Notes under the pieces: generated by a model
The model's database searches: none
The model's input: only the letters and a program-made list of their open reading frames with translations
What the model was told of the DNA's origin: nothing
Program-made: the position numbers and the translations under genes
Origin: an uncultured Prevotella sp.
GTDB lineage: Bacteria > Bacteroidota > Bacteroidia > Bacteroidales > Bacteroidaceae
Assembly: GCA_900553155.1 (NCBI GenBank)
Contig: USCM01000097.1
Span: 1 to 7,087 of the forward strand
Direction of reading: 5' to 3'
Length of the DNA stretch: 7,087 nt
Part shown: positions 1-6,511 of the stretch, in pieces
How the letters are laid out: every line of letters starts with the position of its first letter
Position numbering within the stretch: position 1 is the first letter of the stretch

Positions 1-1
1 C

Positions 2-28
2 GTCAACTATATGGAGAAGCTTATGTAG
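2..28 (+). CDS. 3' end of an upstream gene (partial)
   Basis: Reading from base 2 gives eight residues, VNYMEKLM, then a TAG stop. The codons look like those of carA and carB, so this is probably the C-terminus of a gene that begins before the window. Another frame from base 1 stays open to a TAA at 46-48 and cannot be excluded. In some Bacteroides genomes, as I recall, carA lies just after a PurF-like amidophosphoribosyltransferase gene, which would fit here. Eight residues are too few to identify the product, so no name is given. Confidence 0.4.
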   Translation, partial: VNYMEKLM

Positions 29-80
29 ACATTGGGGCAAGGGCATAAAAGCCTTGGCACCAGGTTGGCAAATACCTGCA

Positions 81-145
81 ACACACGCCCTGGAGGGGCA
101 AAAGTATATACCACGATTACACTTTTGCGCTTTCAGGGCGTCTGT
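81..145 (+). promoter_or_regulatory. Long hairpin in the carA leader
   Basis: Bases 85-96 pair with 130-141 without a gap (12 bp including two G-U pairs). After one G-G mismatch, 98-105 pairs with 121-128 (8 bp). Beyond a C-C mismatch, 81-83 also pairs with 143-145. The apical loop is 106-120, 15 bases long. No T run follows the stem, so it does not look like an ordinary intrinsic terminator. It may be a regulatory or stabilising leader structure for carAB, or a processing site after the upstream gene. I do not recognise a known riboswitch class, and I see no PyrR-type binding loop. The pairing is seen directly; the role is inference. Confidence 0.55.
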
Positions 146-155
146 GCGCGAATAA

Positions 156-185
156 GTTGCGACGGCACAATATGCCAAACGCAAC
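156..185 (+). promoter_or_regulatory. Second hairpin in the carA leader
   Basis: GTTGCG at 156-161 pairs with CGCAAC at 180-185. After a small 2x3 internal loop, GGCA at 164-167 pairs with TGCC at 173-176, closing a 5-base loop. It lies ten bases downstream of the larger hairpin and about 56 bases before the carA start. An 11-codon reading frame (172-207, MPNATNKSIRN) starts inside its 3' side, but that frame shows no run of regulatory codons. The two adjacent stems may form one structured leader. The function is unknown. Confidence 0.45.
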
Positions 186-241
186 AAACAAGAGTATAAG
201 AAACTAAAATATTCAAGACGAACAAAGAGAAGATATAAACT

Positions 242-1318
242 ATGAGAAATGTAACTTTAGTATTGGAAGACGGAACCAAGTTCCATGGTAAGTCATTCGG
301 TTATGAAGCACCAGTGGCTGGAGAGGTCGTTTTCAACACAGCGATGATGGGCTACCCCGAGTCGCTCACCGACCCTTCGTACGCCGGACAGCTCATGACA
401 CTGACCTATCCGCTTGTAGGAAACTATGGCGTGCCTCCTTTCTCTTTTGAGGAGAACGGACTGCCCACGTTCATGGAGAGTGACAAAATCTACGCTTCGG
501 CTATCATCGTGGCTGACTATAGTGAGGAGTACTGCCACTGGAACGCCGTTGAAAGTCTTGCCGAATGGCTCAAGCGCGAACACGTGCCGGGCATCACGGG
601 CATCGACACCCGCGAGCTTACAAAGGTGCTGCGCGAGCATGGCGTTATGATGGGCAAGGTTATCTTCGACGACGAGCCTGAGAACATACCGACAGCCGAG
701 TATGCTGGAGTTAATTTCGTGGATAAGGTTAGCTGCAAGGAGATAATCCGCTACAACGAGGGTGCCGACAAGAAGGTTGTGCTCGTCGACTGTGGTGTTA
801 AGGCCAACATCATACGCTGCCTTATCAACCGCGGTTGCGAGGTAGTACGTGTGCCTTGGAACTACGACTATACCGATATGGAGTTTGACGGATTGTTCCT
901 TGCCAACGGCCCTGGCGACCCCGACATGTGCGAGGCTGCCGTCAAGATTATACAGAAGCAGATGAGCCGCTCGGACAAGCCTATATGCGGTATCTGCATG
1001 GGCAACCAGCTGCTCGCTAAGGCTGCAGGCGCCCATATCTACAAGCTTAAGTACGGACACCGTTCGCACAACCAGCCAGTACGCATGGTTGGCACAGAGA
1101 AATGCTTCGTTACATCGCAGAACCACGGCTATGCCGTTGACGCCAAGACATTGGGCGCCGACTGGGAGGAGCTTTTCGTAAACATGAACGACGGCTCTAA
1201 CGAGGGCATCCGCCACAAGTCGAAGCCTTGGTTCTCAAGCCAGTTCCACCCGGAGGCATGCTCGGGTCCGGTAGACACCGAGTTCATGTTCGACAAGTTT
1301 GTGGAAGCAATGAAGTAA
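242..1318 (+). CDS. carA: Carbamoyl-phosphate synthase small subunit (glutamine amidotransferase)
   Basis: CarA hydrolyses glutamine and supplies ammonia to CarB for carbamoyl phosphate synthesis in the cytoplasm, feeding pyrimidine and arginine pathways. The 358-residue protein is full length for the family (E. coli CarA is about 382). Residues 1-150 form the CarA-specific N-terminal domain (GEVVFNT at 27-33, GYPE at 37-40, DTR at 122-124). Residues about 177-358 form the class I amidotransferase domain, with the likely triad C252 (in GICMGNQ), H336 and E338 (in QFHPE). The start is chosen because residues 1-20 match the usual CarA N-terminus. No clear Shine-Dalgarno site is seen, as is usual in Bacteroidetes. 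carB follows after 106 bases. An oddity is N255 where most bacterial enzymes have His (CLGHQ); mitochondrial CPS1 also has Asn there. Several other stretches, such as QNHGYA at 293-298 and NEGI at 320-323, resemble CPS1. Function is near certain. Confidence 0.97.
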   Translation: MRNVTLVLEDGTKFHGKSFGYEAPVAGEVVFNTAMMGYPESLTDPSYAGQLMTLTYPLVGNYGVPPFSFEENGLPTFMESDKIYASAIIVADYSEEYCHWNAVESLAEWLKREHVPGITGIDTRELTKVLREHGVMMGKVIFDDEPENIPTAEYAGVNFVDKVSCKEIIRYNEGADKKVVLVDCGVKANIIRCLINRGCEVVRVPWNYDYTDMEFDGLFLANGPGDPDMCEAAVKIIQKQMSRSDKPICGICMGNQLLAKAAGAHIYKLKYGHRSHNQPVRMVGTEKCFVTSQNHGYAVDAKTLGADWEELFVNMNDGSNEGIRHKSKPWFSSQFHPEACSGPVDTEFMFDKFVEAMK

Positions 1319-1360
1319 GTGAAAAGAGAAGAACGAAAAGTGAAAAATCCAAATGTTTAA

Positions 1361-1399
1361 GTTTGTATGTTTATGGCATCAGCCATTTAGACATCAAAC
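1361..1399 (+). other. Hairpin between carA and carB
   Basis: GTTTG at 1361-1365 pairs with CAAAC at 1395-1399, ATGT at 1367-1370 pairs with ACAT at 1391-1394, and ATGGC at 1373-1377 pairs with GCCAT at 1382-1386 around an ATCA loop. This gives 14 bp broken by a one-base bulge and a 2x4 internal loop. An alternative outer pairing joins 1352-1358 to 1396-1402. No T run follows, so it should not stop transcription into carB. It could set the ratio of carA to carB through RNA stability or processing. The pairing is visible; the role is inference. Confidence 0.4.
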
Positions 1400-1424
1400 A
1401 TTAATCAATTAAGCATTAGAATAA

Positions 1425-4400
1425 ATGAAAGACGAAAATATAAAGAAAGTATTGTTGCTCGGTTCGGGTGCCTTGAAGATTGGCGAAGCGGGCGAGTTCG
1501 ACTATTCTGGCTCTCAGGCTCTTAAGGCTCTGCGCGAAGAGGGTGTGAAAACTGTGCTCATCAACCCTAACATCGCAACCGTGCAGACATCTGAGGGTGT
1601 AGCCGACCAGATTTATTTCCTTCCCGTTCAGCCTTACTTCGTTGAGGAGGTTATCAAGAAGGAGCGTCCGGACGGCATCCTTCTCTCGTTCGGTGGACAG
1701 ACTGCTCTAAACTGTGGTGTTGAACTTTACCGCCAGGGCATCCTCGAGAAGTACAACGTAAAGGTGCTTGGTACACCGGTTCAGGCCATTATGGACACTG
1801 AGGACCGTGAGCTATTCGTCCAGAAACTCGACGAAATCGACGTCAAGACTATCAAGAGCGAGGCTTGCGAGACAATGGAGCAGACATGCAAGGCTGCTGC
1901 CGAACTGGGCTACCCTGTCATCATCCGTGCCGCTTACGCTCTCGGTGGACTGGGTTCGGGCTTTGCCGACAACGAGGAAGAACTCGTTAAGCTCGCCGAG
2001 AAGGCTTTCTCTTTCTCGCCACAGGTATTGGTTGAGAAGAGCCTCAAGGGCTGGAAGGAGATAGAGTATGAGGTGGTGCGCGACCGCTACGACAACTGTA
2101 TCACCGTATGTAATATGGAGAACTTCGACCCTCTGGGCATCCACACCGGCGAGTCGATCGTTATCGCTCCATCGCAGACACTCACCAACTCGGAGTATCA
2201 CAAGCTCCGCGCTCTTGCCATCAAGATTATCCGCCACATCGGTATCGTGGGCGAGTGTAACGTGCAGTATGCTTTCGACCCTCAGTCGGAAGACTATCGC
2301 GTTATCGAGGTGAACGCTCGTCTGAGCCGTTCGTCTGCCCTTGCATCTAAGGCTACTGGTTATCCTCTCGCCTTCGTTGCCGCCAAGCTCGGTATGGGCT
2401 ATGGTTTGTTCGAGTTGAAGAACTCTGTAACCAAGACTACAAGCGCCTTCTTCGAGCCTGCACTGGACTATGTTGTCTGCAAGATACCACGTTGGGACCT
2501 CTCTAAGTTCCGTGGTGTAGACAAGGAGTTGGGCTCTTCAATGAAGTCGGTAGGTGAGGTTATGGCTATCGGCCGCAACTTCGAGGAGGCTATACAGAAA
2601 GGTCTGCGTATGATAGGCCAGGGCATGCACGGCTTCGTGGAGAACAAGGAGCTTGAGATTGAGGACATCGACGCAGCTCTGCGCGAGCCTACCGACAAGC
2701 GCGTGTTTGTTATCTCTAAGGCTATGCACAAGGGCTATACTGTAGACCAGATACACGACCTTACCAAGATTGACAAGTGGTTCCTTGAGAAGCTCAAGCA
2801 CATCATCGACATAGACGAGGCTATGAAGAAGTGCAACATCAACACTCTCGACAAGGAACTGCTCCGCACTGCAAAGGTATACGGCTTTACCGACTTCCAG
2901 ATAGCACGTGCCGTTGGCTTGGAGGACGAGCTTAAGTCTATGCGTAAGGCATCGCTCGTTGTACGCTCACGTCGTAAGAACTACGGCATCCTGCCTGTTG
3001 TCAAGCAGATTGATACATTGGCTGCCGAGTATCCAGCACAGACCAACTATCTGTACGTAACATACGCTGGCGTAAAGAGCGACATTACCTTCGAGAACGA
3101 CAAGCGTTCTATCATCGTACTCGGCTCGGGCGCTTACCGCATCGGTTCGTCTGTAGAGTTCGACTGGTGTGGCGTTCAGGCGCTCAACACCATCCGCAAG
3201 GAAGGCTACCGCTCGGTTATGATAAACTATAACCCTGAGACCGTGTCGACCGACTATGATATGTGTGACCGTCTATACTTCGACGAGCTTACATTCGAGC
3301 GCGTTATGGACATCATCGACCTTGAGACACCTCACGGTGTAATCGTTTCTACCGGTGGTCAGATTCCTAACAACCTTGCAGTTCTTCTCGACGAGCAGCA
3401 TGTGCCTATCCTCGGTACCAAGGCTCAGGATATCGACAACGCTGAGGACCGCGCCAAGTTCTCGCAGATGCTTACCAACAACGGCATCAACCAGCCTGAG
3501 TGGAGCGCACTTACAAGTATGGAGGATATCGACCGCTTTATCGAGCGTGTAGGATTCCCGGTACTTGTGCGTCCGTCGTACGTACTTTCTGGTGCTGCCA
3601 TGAACGTTTGCTCTAACGAGGACGAGCTTAAGCGATTCCTGCAGTTGGCTGCCAACGTTAGCGAGGATCACCCGGTTGTAGTGAGCAAGTTCATCGAGCA
3701 TGCCAAGGAGATTGAGATGGATGCCGTTGCCAAGAATGGCGAGATTATCGCATACGCTATCTCTGAGCACATCGAGTTTGCCGGTGTACACTCTGGTGAC
3801 GCTACTATCCAGTTCCCGCCTCAGAAACTCTATGTCGAGACAGTACGCCGTTGTAAGCGTGTAGGCCGTCAGATTGCCAAGGAGTTGCACATCAACGGAC
3901 CATTCAACATTCAGTTCATGGCTCGCGACAACGATATCCTCGTTATCGAGTGCAACTTGCGTGCATCACGTTCGTTCCCATTCGTAAGCAAGGTTCTGAA
4001 GATTAACCTCATCGAACTGGCTACTCGCGTAATGCTTGGATTGCCTGTTGAGAAGCCGAGCAAGAACCTCTTCGACCTCGACTACGTTGGTATCAAGGCT
4101 TCACAGTTCTCGTTCAACCGCTTGCAGAAGGCCGACCCAGTGCTTGGCGTAGACATGAGCTCTACCGGTGAGGTAGGTTGCTTGGGCGACGACACCAACA
4201 CAGCATTGCTTAAGAGTATGCTCTCTGTAGGCCACCGCATCCCGAAGAAGAACATCCTTCTTTCTACAGGTGGTGCAAAGCAGAAGGTTGCCATGCTCGA
4301 CGCTGCCAAGATGCTTATAGAGAACGGCTACAACCTCTACGCTACTGGCGGTACAAGCAAGTTCCTTAATGAGAACGGTATAAAGAACACACACGTGCTC

Positions 4401-4649
4401 TGGCCTTCAGAGGAGGGTGACGAGCCTAAGGCTCTCGACCTGTTGCACAATCACACTATCGATATGGTTGTCAACATACCGAAGAACCTTACAAGCTCAG
4501 AGCTAAGCAACGGCTACAAGATCCGTCGTGCCGCAATCGACCTCAACGTGCCGCTTATCACCAACGCCCGTCTTGCAAGTGCGTTCATCTACGCATTCTG
4601 CACAACAAAGATTGAGGATATCGACATCAAGGCTTGGGGTGAGTACTAA
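1425..4649 (+). CDS. carB: Carbamoyl-phosphate synthase large subunit, eukaryote-like type
   Basis: CarB uses two ATP, bicarbonate and CarA-derived ammonia to make carbamoyl phosphate. Its 1074 residues match the normal length (E. coli 1073). Both homologous halves are intact. The first (about 1-400) has GGQTALNCG at 90-98, the glycine loop GGLGSG at 174-179 and the metal/ATP site E295-V-N297. A linker/oligomerisation domain (about 410-555) follows. The second half (about 560-935) has GGQIPNN at 644-650, RPSYVLSG at 716-723 and E842-C-N844. Residues about 943-1074 form the MGS-like allosteric domain. Many stretches read like animal CAD or CPS1 rather than E. coli CarB, for example NPNIATVQTSEG (47-58), SLKGWKEIEYEVVRD (206-220) and KQIDTLAAEYP (527-537). 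The allosteric domain has CPS1-like T974, T977 and W993. It is probably cotranscribed with carA. A long terminator hairpin starts about 60 bases after the stop. Function is certain; effector specificity is not known. Confidence 0.97.
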   Translation: MKDENIKKVLLLGSGALKIGEAGEFDYSGSQALKALREEGVKTVLINPNIATVQTSEGVADQIYFLPVQPYFVEEVIKKERPDGILLSFGGQTALNCGVELYRQGILEKYNVKVLGTPVQAIMDTEDRELFVQKLDEIDVKTIKSEACETMEQTCKAAAELGYPVIIRAAYALGGLGSGFADNEEELVKLAEKAFSFSPQVLVEKSLKGWKEIEYEVVRDRYDNCITVCNMENFDPLGIHTGESIVIAPSQTLTNSEYHKLRALAIKIIRHIGIVGECNVQYAFDPQSEDYRVIEVNARLSRSSALASKATGYPLAFVAAKLGMGYGLFELKNSVTKTTSAFFEPALDYVVCKIPRWDLSKFRGVDKELGSSMKSVGEVMAIGRNFEEAIQKGLRMIGQGMHGFVENKELEIEDIDAALREPTDKRVFVISKAMHKGYTVDQIHDLTKIDKWFLEKLKHIIDIDEAMKKCNINTLDKELLRTAKVYGFTDFQIARAVGLEDELKSMRKASLVVRSRRKNYGILPVVKQIDTLAAEYPAQTNYLYVTYAGVKSDITFENDKRSIIVLGSGAYRIGSSVEFDWCGVQALNTIRKEGYRSVMINYNPETVSTDYDMCDRLYFDELTFERVMDIIDLETPHGVIVSTGGQIPNNLAVLLDEQHVPILGTKAQDIDNAEDRAKFSQMLTNNGINQPEWSALTSMEDIDRFIERVGFPVLVRPSYVLSGAAMNVCSNEDELKRFLQLAANVSEDHPVVVSKFIEHAKEIEMDAVAKNGEIIAYAISEHIEFAGVHSGDATIQFPPQKLYVETVRRCKRVGRQIAKELHINGPFNIQFMARDNDILVIECNLRASRSFPFVSKVLKINLIELATRVMLGLPVEKPSKNLFDLDYVGIKASQFSFNRLQKADPVLGVDMSSTGEVGCLGDDTNTALLKSMLSVGHRIPKKNILLSTGGAKQKVAMLDAAKMLIENGYNLYATGGTSKFLNENGIKNTHVLWPSEEGDEPKALDLLHNHTIDMVVNIPKNLTSSELSNGYKIRRAAIDLNVPLITNARLASAFIYAFCTTKIEDIDIKAWGEY

Positions 4650-4656
4650 TATTCAA

Positions 4657-4707
4657 GTTGAGAATTAAGAATTGAGAGTTGAGAGTTATGAAATCCCAAC
4701 TCTCAAT
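4657..4707 (+). repeat. Degenerate GTTGAGA-type repeat with a hairpin
   Basis: Just after carB, short near-copies of a 6-8 base unit run from 4657 to 4687 (GTTGAGAATT, then GAATTGAG, AGTTGAG, AGTT). The 11 bases at 4671-4681 pair perfectly with 4697-4707, leaving a 15-base loop. A shifted 9-bp pairing (4679-4687 with 4698-4706) is also possible because of the repeat. From memory, AT-rich repeats of this kind are common between genes in Prevotella and Bacteroides. It sits only three bases before the large terminator hairpin and may simply be part of the untranslated tail of carB. Confidence 0.5.
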
Positions 4708-4710
4708 AAC

Positions 4711-4789
4711 ATAAAAAAACGACAATAGAGACTATGACAGACAACCGTTATAGGGTTGTCTGTCATAGTCTCTATTGTCGTTTTTTTAT
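4711..4789 (+). terminator. 36-bp perfect hairpin, probable carAB terminator
   Basis: Bases 4711-4746 pair with 4754-4789 with no mismatch, leaving a 7-base loop (GTTATAG). The stem carries seven As at its 5' base (4713-4719) and seven Ts at its 3' base (4781-4787). On the + strand this makes a strong stem ending in a U run, as expected for an intrinsic terminator of the carAB transcript. The symmetry means it would also work on the other strand. Typical terminator stems are much shorter, so the length is remarkable. No coding sequence lies in it. Confidence 0.85.
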
Positions 4790-4837
4790 AGCTTAATGAT
4801 ACACATTTTTTTCTTTATGAAAGATATCAGATGAATA

Positions 4838-4869
4838 TTTGTACGAATCATTAAAAAAAAGTATATTTG
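4838..4869 (+). promoter_or_regulatory. Bacteroidetes-type promoter for the ATPase/nuclease gene
   Basis: A TTTG box at 4838-4841 is followed after exactly 20 bases by TATATTTG at 4862-4869. This matches the known Bacteroidetes primary sigma factor consensus TTTG-N19-21-TAnnTTTG. Transcription would be expected to start about 5-8 bases later, leaving only some 10-15 bases before the ATG at 4889, with no Shine-Dalgarno site. The promoter lies after the carAB terminator, so the downstream pair has its own transcription unit. A short inverted repeat (TCTTT at 4812-4816 with AAAGA at 4820-4824) just upstream is too short to call an operator. Confidence 0.8.
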
Positions 4870-4888
4870 TAAATCAAAACAACTGATT

Positions 4889-6478
4889 ATGAAATATCCT
4901 ATTGGCATACAAGATTTTAAAAAGATACGGAAGGATGGTTTTGTTTATATTGACAAGACTGCTTTGTTGTATAAACTAGTAAATGAAGGTTCTATTTTCT
5001 TTCTGAGTCGTCCAAGACGATTCGGAAAGAGTCTGCTTGTGTCAACGCTTAAATATTATTTTAGTGGGGAGAAGAATCTCTTCACTGGGCTTGCCATCGA
5101 TTCATTGGAAACCAAATGGGAGCAATATCCTATATTTCATATCGACTTTAACGGAAGCGACTTCACCGTTCCTCATACCCTACAACGACTTATCAAGGGA
5201 CGCGTTGAAGACTGGGAGCACGAATACGGCTTCCAAGGAAACCCCGACTATTCACCTGGTGAACGCTTTGTCAGACTACTTGCCCACGTACATAAGCAGA
5301 CGTGCAAGCGTTGTGTGGTGCTTATTGACGAATACGATAAGCCATTGCTTGACGTGCTCGACACAGAACGTAAAGTAAAACTTGACGATGAGGAACTGTT
5401 GATGGAAGATTATAACCGTGAGACGCTCAAAGGTTTCTACTCTGTATTTAAGGCTGCCGACCAAGACTTGCGATTTGTGCTGCTTACGGGTGTTACCAAG
5501 TTCTCGCAGGTGAGCGTCTTCAGCGGATTCAATCAGCCCGAGGACATCAGTATGAACGCAAAGTATGATGCGATATGTGGCATAACGAAGGAAGAATTGG
5601 AGATGGTGTTCCACGGCGAGATTGACGCAATGGCAGAGGAAATGGGCATGACTTACGAAGAAGTGCGCGATATGCTGCAACGTCATTATGACGGCTATCA
5701 CTTCAGTAATAAAATGATCGACATCTTCAATCCGTTTAGTGTGCTCAATGCATTAAACAGCCGTAGCATTCAGGATTATTGGTTCCGCACCGGCACACCT
5801 ACTTATCTCGTACGTCTGCTCAATCATACCAACGAGAATCTTAACGACCTGACAGGCAATTATTATGACACGTCAGAGTTTGTTGACTATAGAGCAGATG
5901 TGGAGCGCCCGTTGCCAATGATTTATCAGAGCGGATATCTGACGATAAAGGATTACGACCCTTATTCTAATTCATACTTGCTTGACCTTCCGAACAACGA
6001 GGTGAAGAAAGGTTTCTTGACGCTTCTCGCCTCCAACTATCTCGGAACAAAAGAGTCGGCAACAACGCTTGCCATTCAGCTTTATCGTGCCTTACAGCAT
6101 GACGACCTCGACACATGGCGCAAGAGCCTCACAGCTTTCTTTGCAAGCATACCTTACACTATGCGTCGCAAGGATATGGAAACGGAGAAGGAACGCTATT
6201 TCCACTATACGTTCTACTTGATTTTCCGCATCCTTAGTACCTATATTGTGCTTACCGAAAAGCAGCAGAGCGAGGGAAGAGCAGACTGCATTATCGAAAC
6301 AAAAACCTGCGTCTGTATCTTCGAATTCAAGCTTGACGGTACAGCTGAGGAGGCATTGCAGCAAATCGAAGACAAGGGCTACGCACGTCCGTACGAGGCA
6401 GACAGTCGCCAAATACGCAAAATAGGCGTCAGCTTCTCGTCGAAGACTGGCACTATAGAAGAATGGAAAGAGGCTTGA
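4889..6478 (+). CDS. AAA-ATPase-like protein with C-terminal PD-(D/E)XK nuclease-like domain
   Basis: This 529-residue protein has the layout of the AAA-ATPase_like plus PDDEXK_9 (formerly DUF1703) family, which occurs in many copies in Bacteroidales and has no settled function. The N-terminus (IGIQDFKKIRKDGFVYIDKT) is typical of the family. A P-loop lies at 41-48 (RPRRFGKS), with K47 and S48 present but without the first glycine of the classical motif; this variant is usual for the family. A Walker B segment is at 143-150 (VVLIDEYD). LLTGVTKFS at 198-206 fits a sensor strand. The C-terminal part has GRAD at 463-466 and FEFK at 478-481, giving D466, E479 and K481 as a complete D...ExK nuclease core. 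There is no signal peptide or membrane segment. The length is normal and the frame intact. It has its own promoter and lies 33 bases before the EVE-like gene, so the two are probably cotranscribed. A role in defence or mobile DNA is inference; nuclease activity is predicted, not shown. Confidence 0.88.
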   Translation: MKYPIGIQDFKKIRKDGFVYIDKTALLYKLVNEGSIFFLSRPRRFGKSLLVSTLKYYFSGEKNLFTGLAIDSLETKWEQYPIFHIDFNGSDFTVPHTLQRLIKGRVEDWEHEYGFQGNPDYSPGERFVRLLAHVHKQTCKRCVVLIDEYDKPLLDVLDTERKVKLDDEELLMEDYNRETLKGFYSVFKAADQDLRFVLLTGVTKFSQVSVFSGFNQPEDISMNAKYDAICGITKEELEMVFHGEIDAMAEEMGMTYEEVRDMLQRHYDGYHFSNKMIDIFNPFSVLNALNSRSIQDYWFRTGTPTYLVRLLNHTNENLNDLTGNYYDTSEFVDYRADVERPLPMIYQSGYLTIKDYDPYSNSYLLDLPNNEVKKGFLTLLASNYLGTKESATTLAIQLYRALQHDDLDTWRKSLTAFFASIPYTMRRKDMETEKERYFHYTFYLIFRILSTYIVLTEKQQSEGRADCIIETKTCVCIFEFKLDGTAEEALQQIEDKGYARPYEADSRQIRKIGVSFSSKTGTIEEWKEA

Positions 6479-6511
6479 TGTTATACAAGTCTTTATTTTA
6501 AATATACTTAT

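Noticed and set aside
51..78. Small hairpin CAGGT (61-65) with ACCTG (74-78), and GCC/GGC pairings nearby
   Set aside because: A stem of only 5 bp in an area with competing pairings is expected by chance.
98..130. Possible promoter for carA around TATA and TTTTG
   Set aside because: The spacing does not fit TAnnTTTG, no matching TTTG box lies 19-21 bases upstream, and the bases are better explained as the stem of the leader hairpin.
293..1216. 307-residue open frame on the minus strand across carA
   Set aside because: It is a shadow of carA: it is fully antisense to a conserved gene, its protein matches no family I know, and it arises from the strong codon bias of carA.
3273..3890. 205-residue minus-strand frame inside carB
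   Set aside because: It is antisense to conserved ATP-grasp sequence, its product looks like a random translation, and no promoter or start signal is seen.
4929..5032. Loss of the first P-loop glycine taken as a sign of an inactive ATPase
   Set aside because: The RPRRFGKS form is usual for this family, so it does not show that this copy is broken.
5276..5701. 141-residue minus-strand frame inside the ATPase/nuclease gene
   Set aside because: It overlaps conserved Walker B and neighbouring segments of a well-supported protein, and its own translation shows no recognisable domain.
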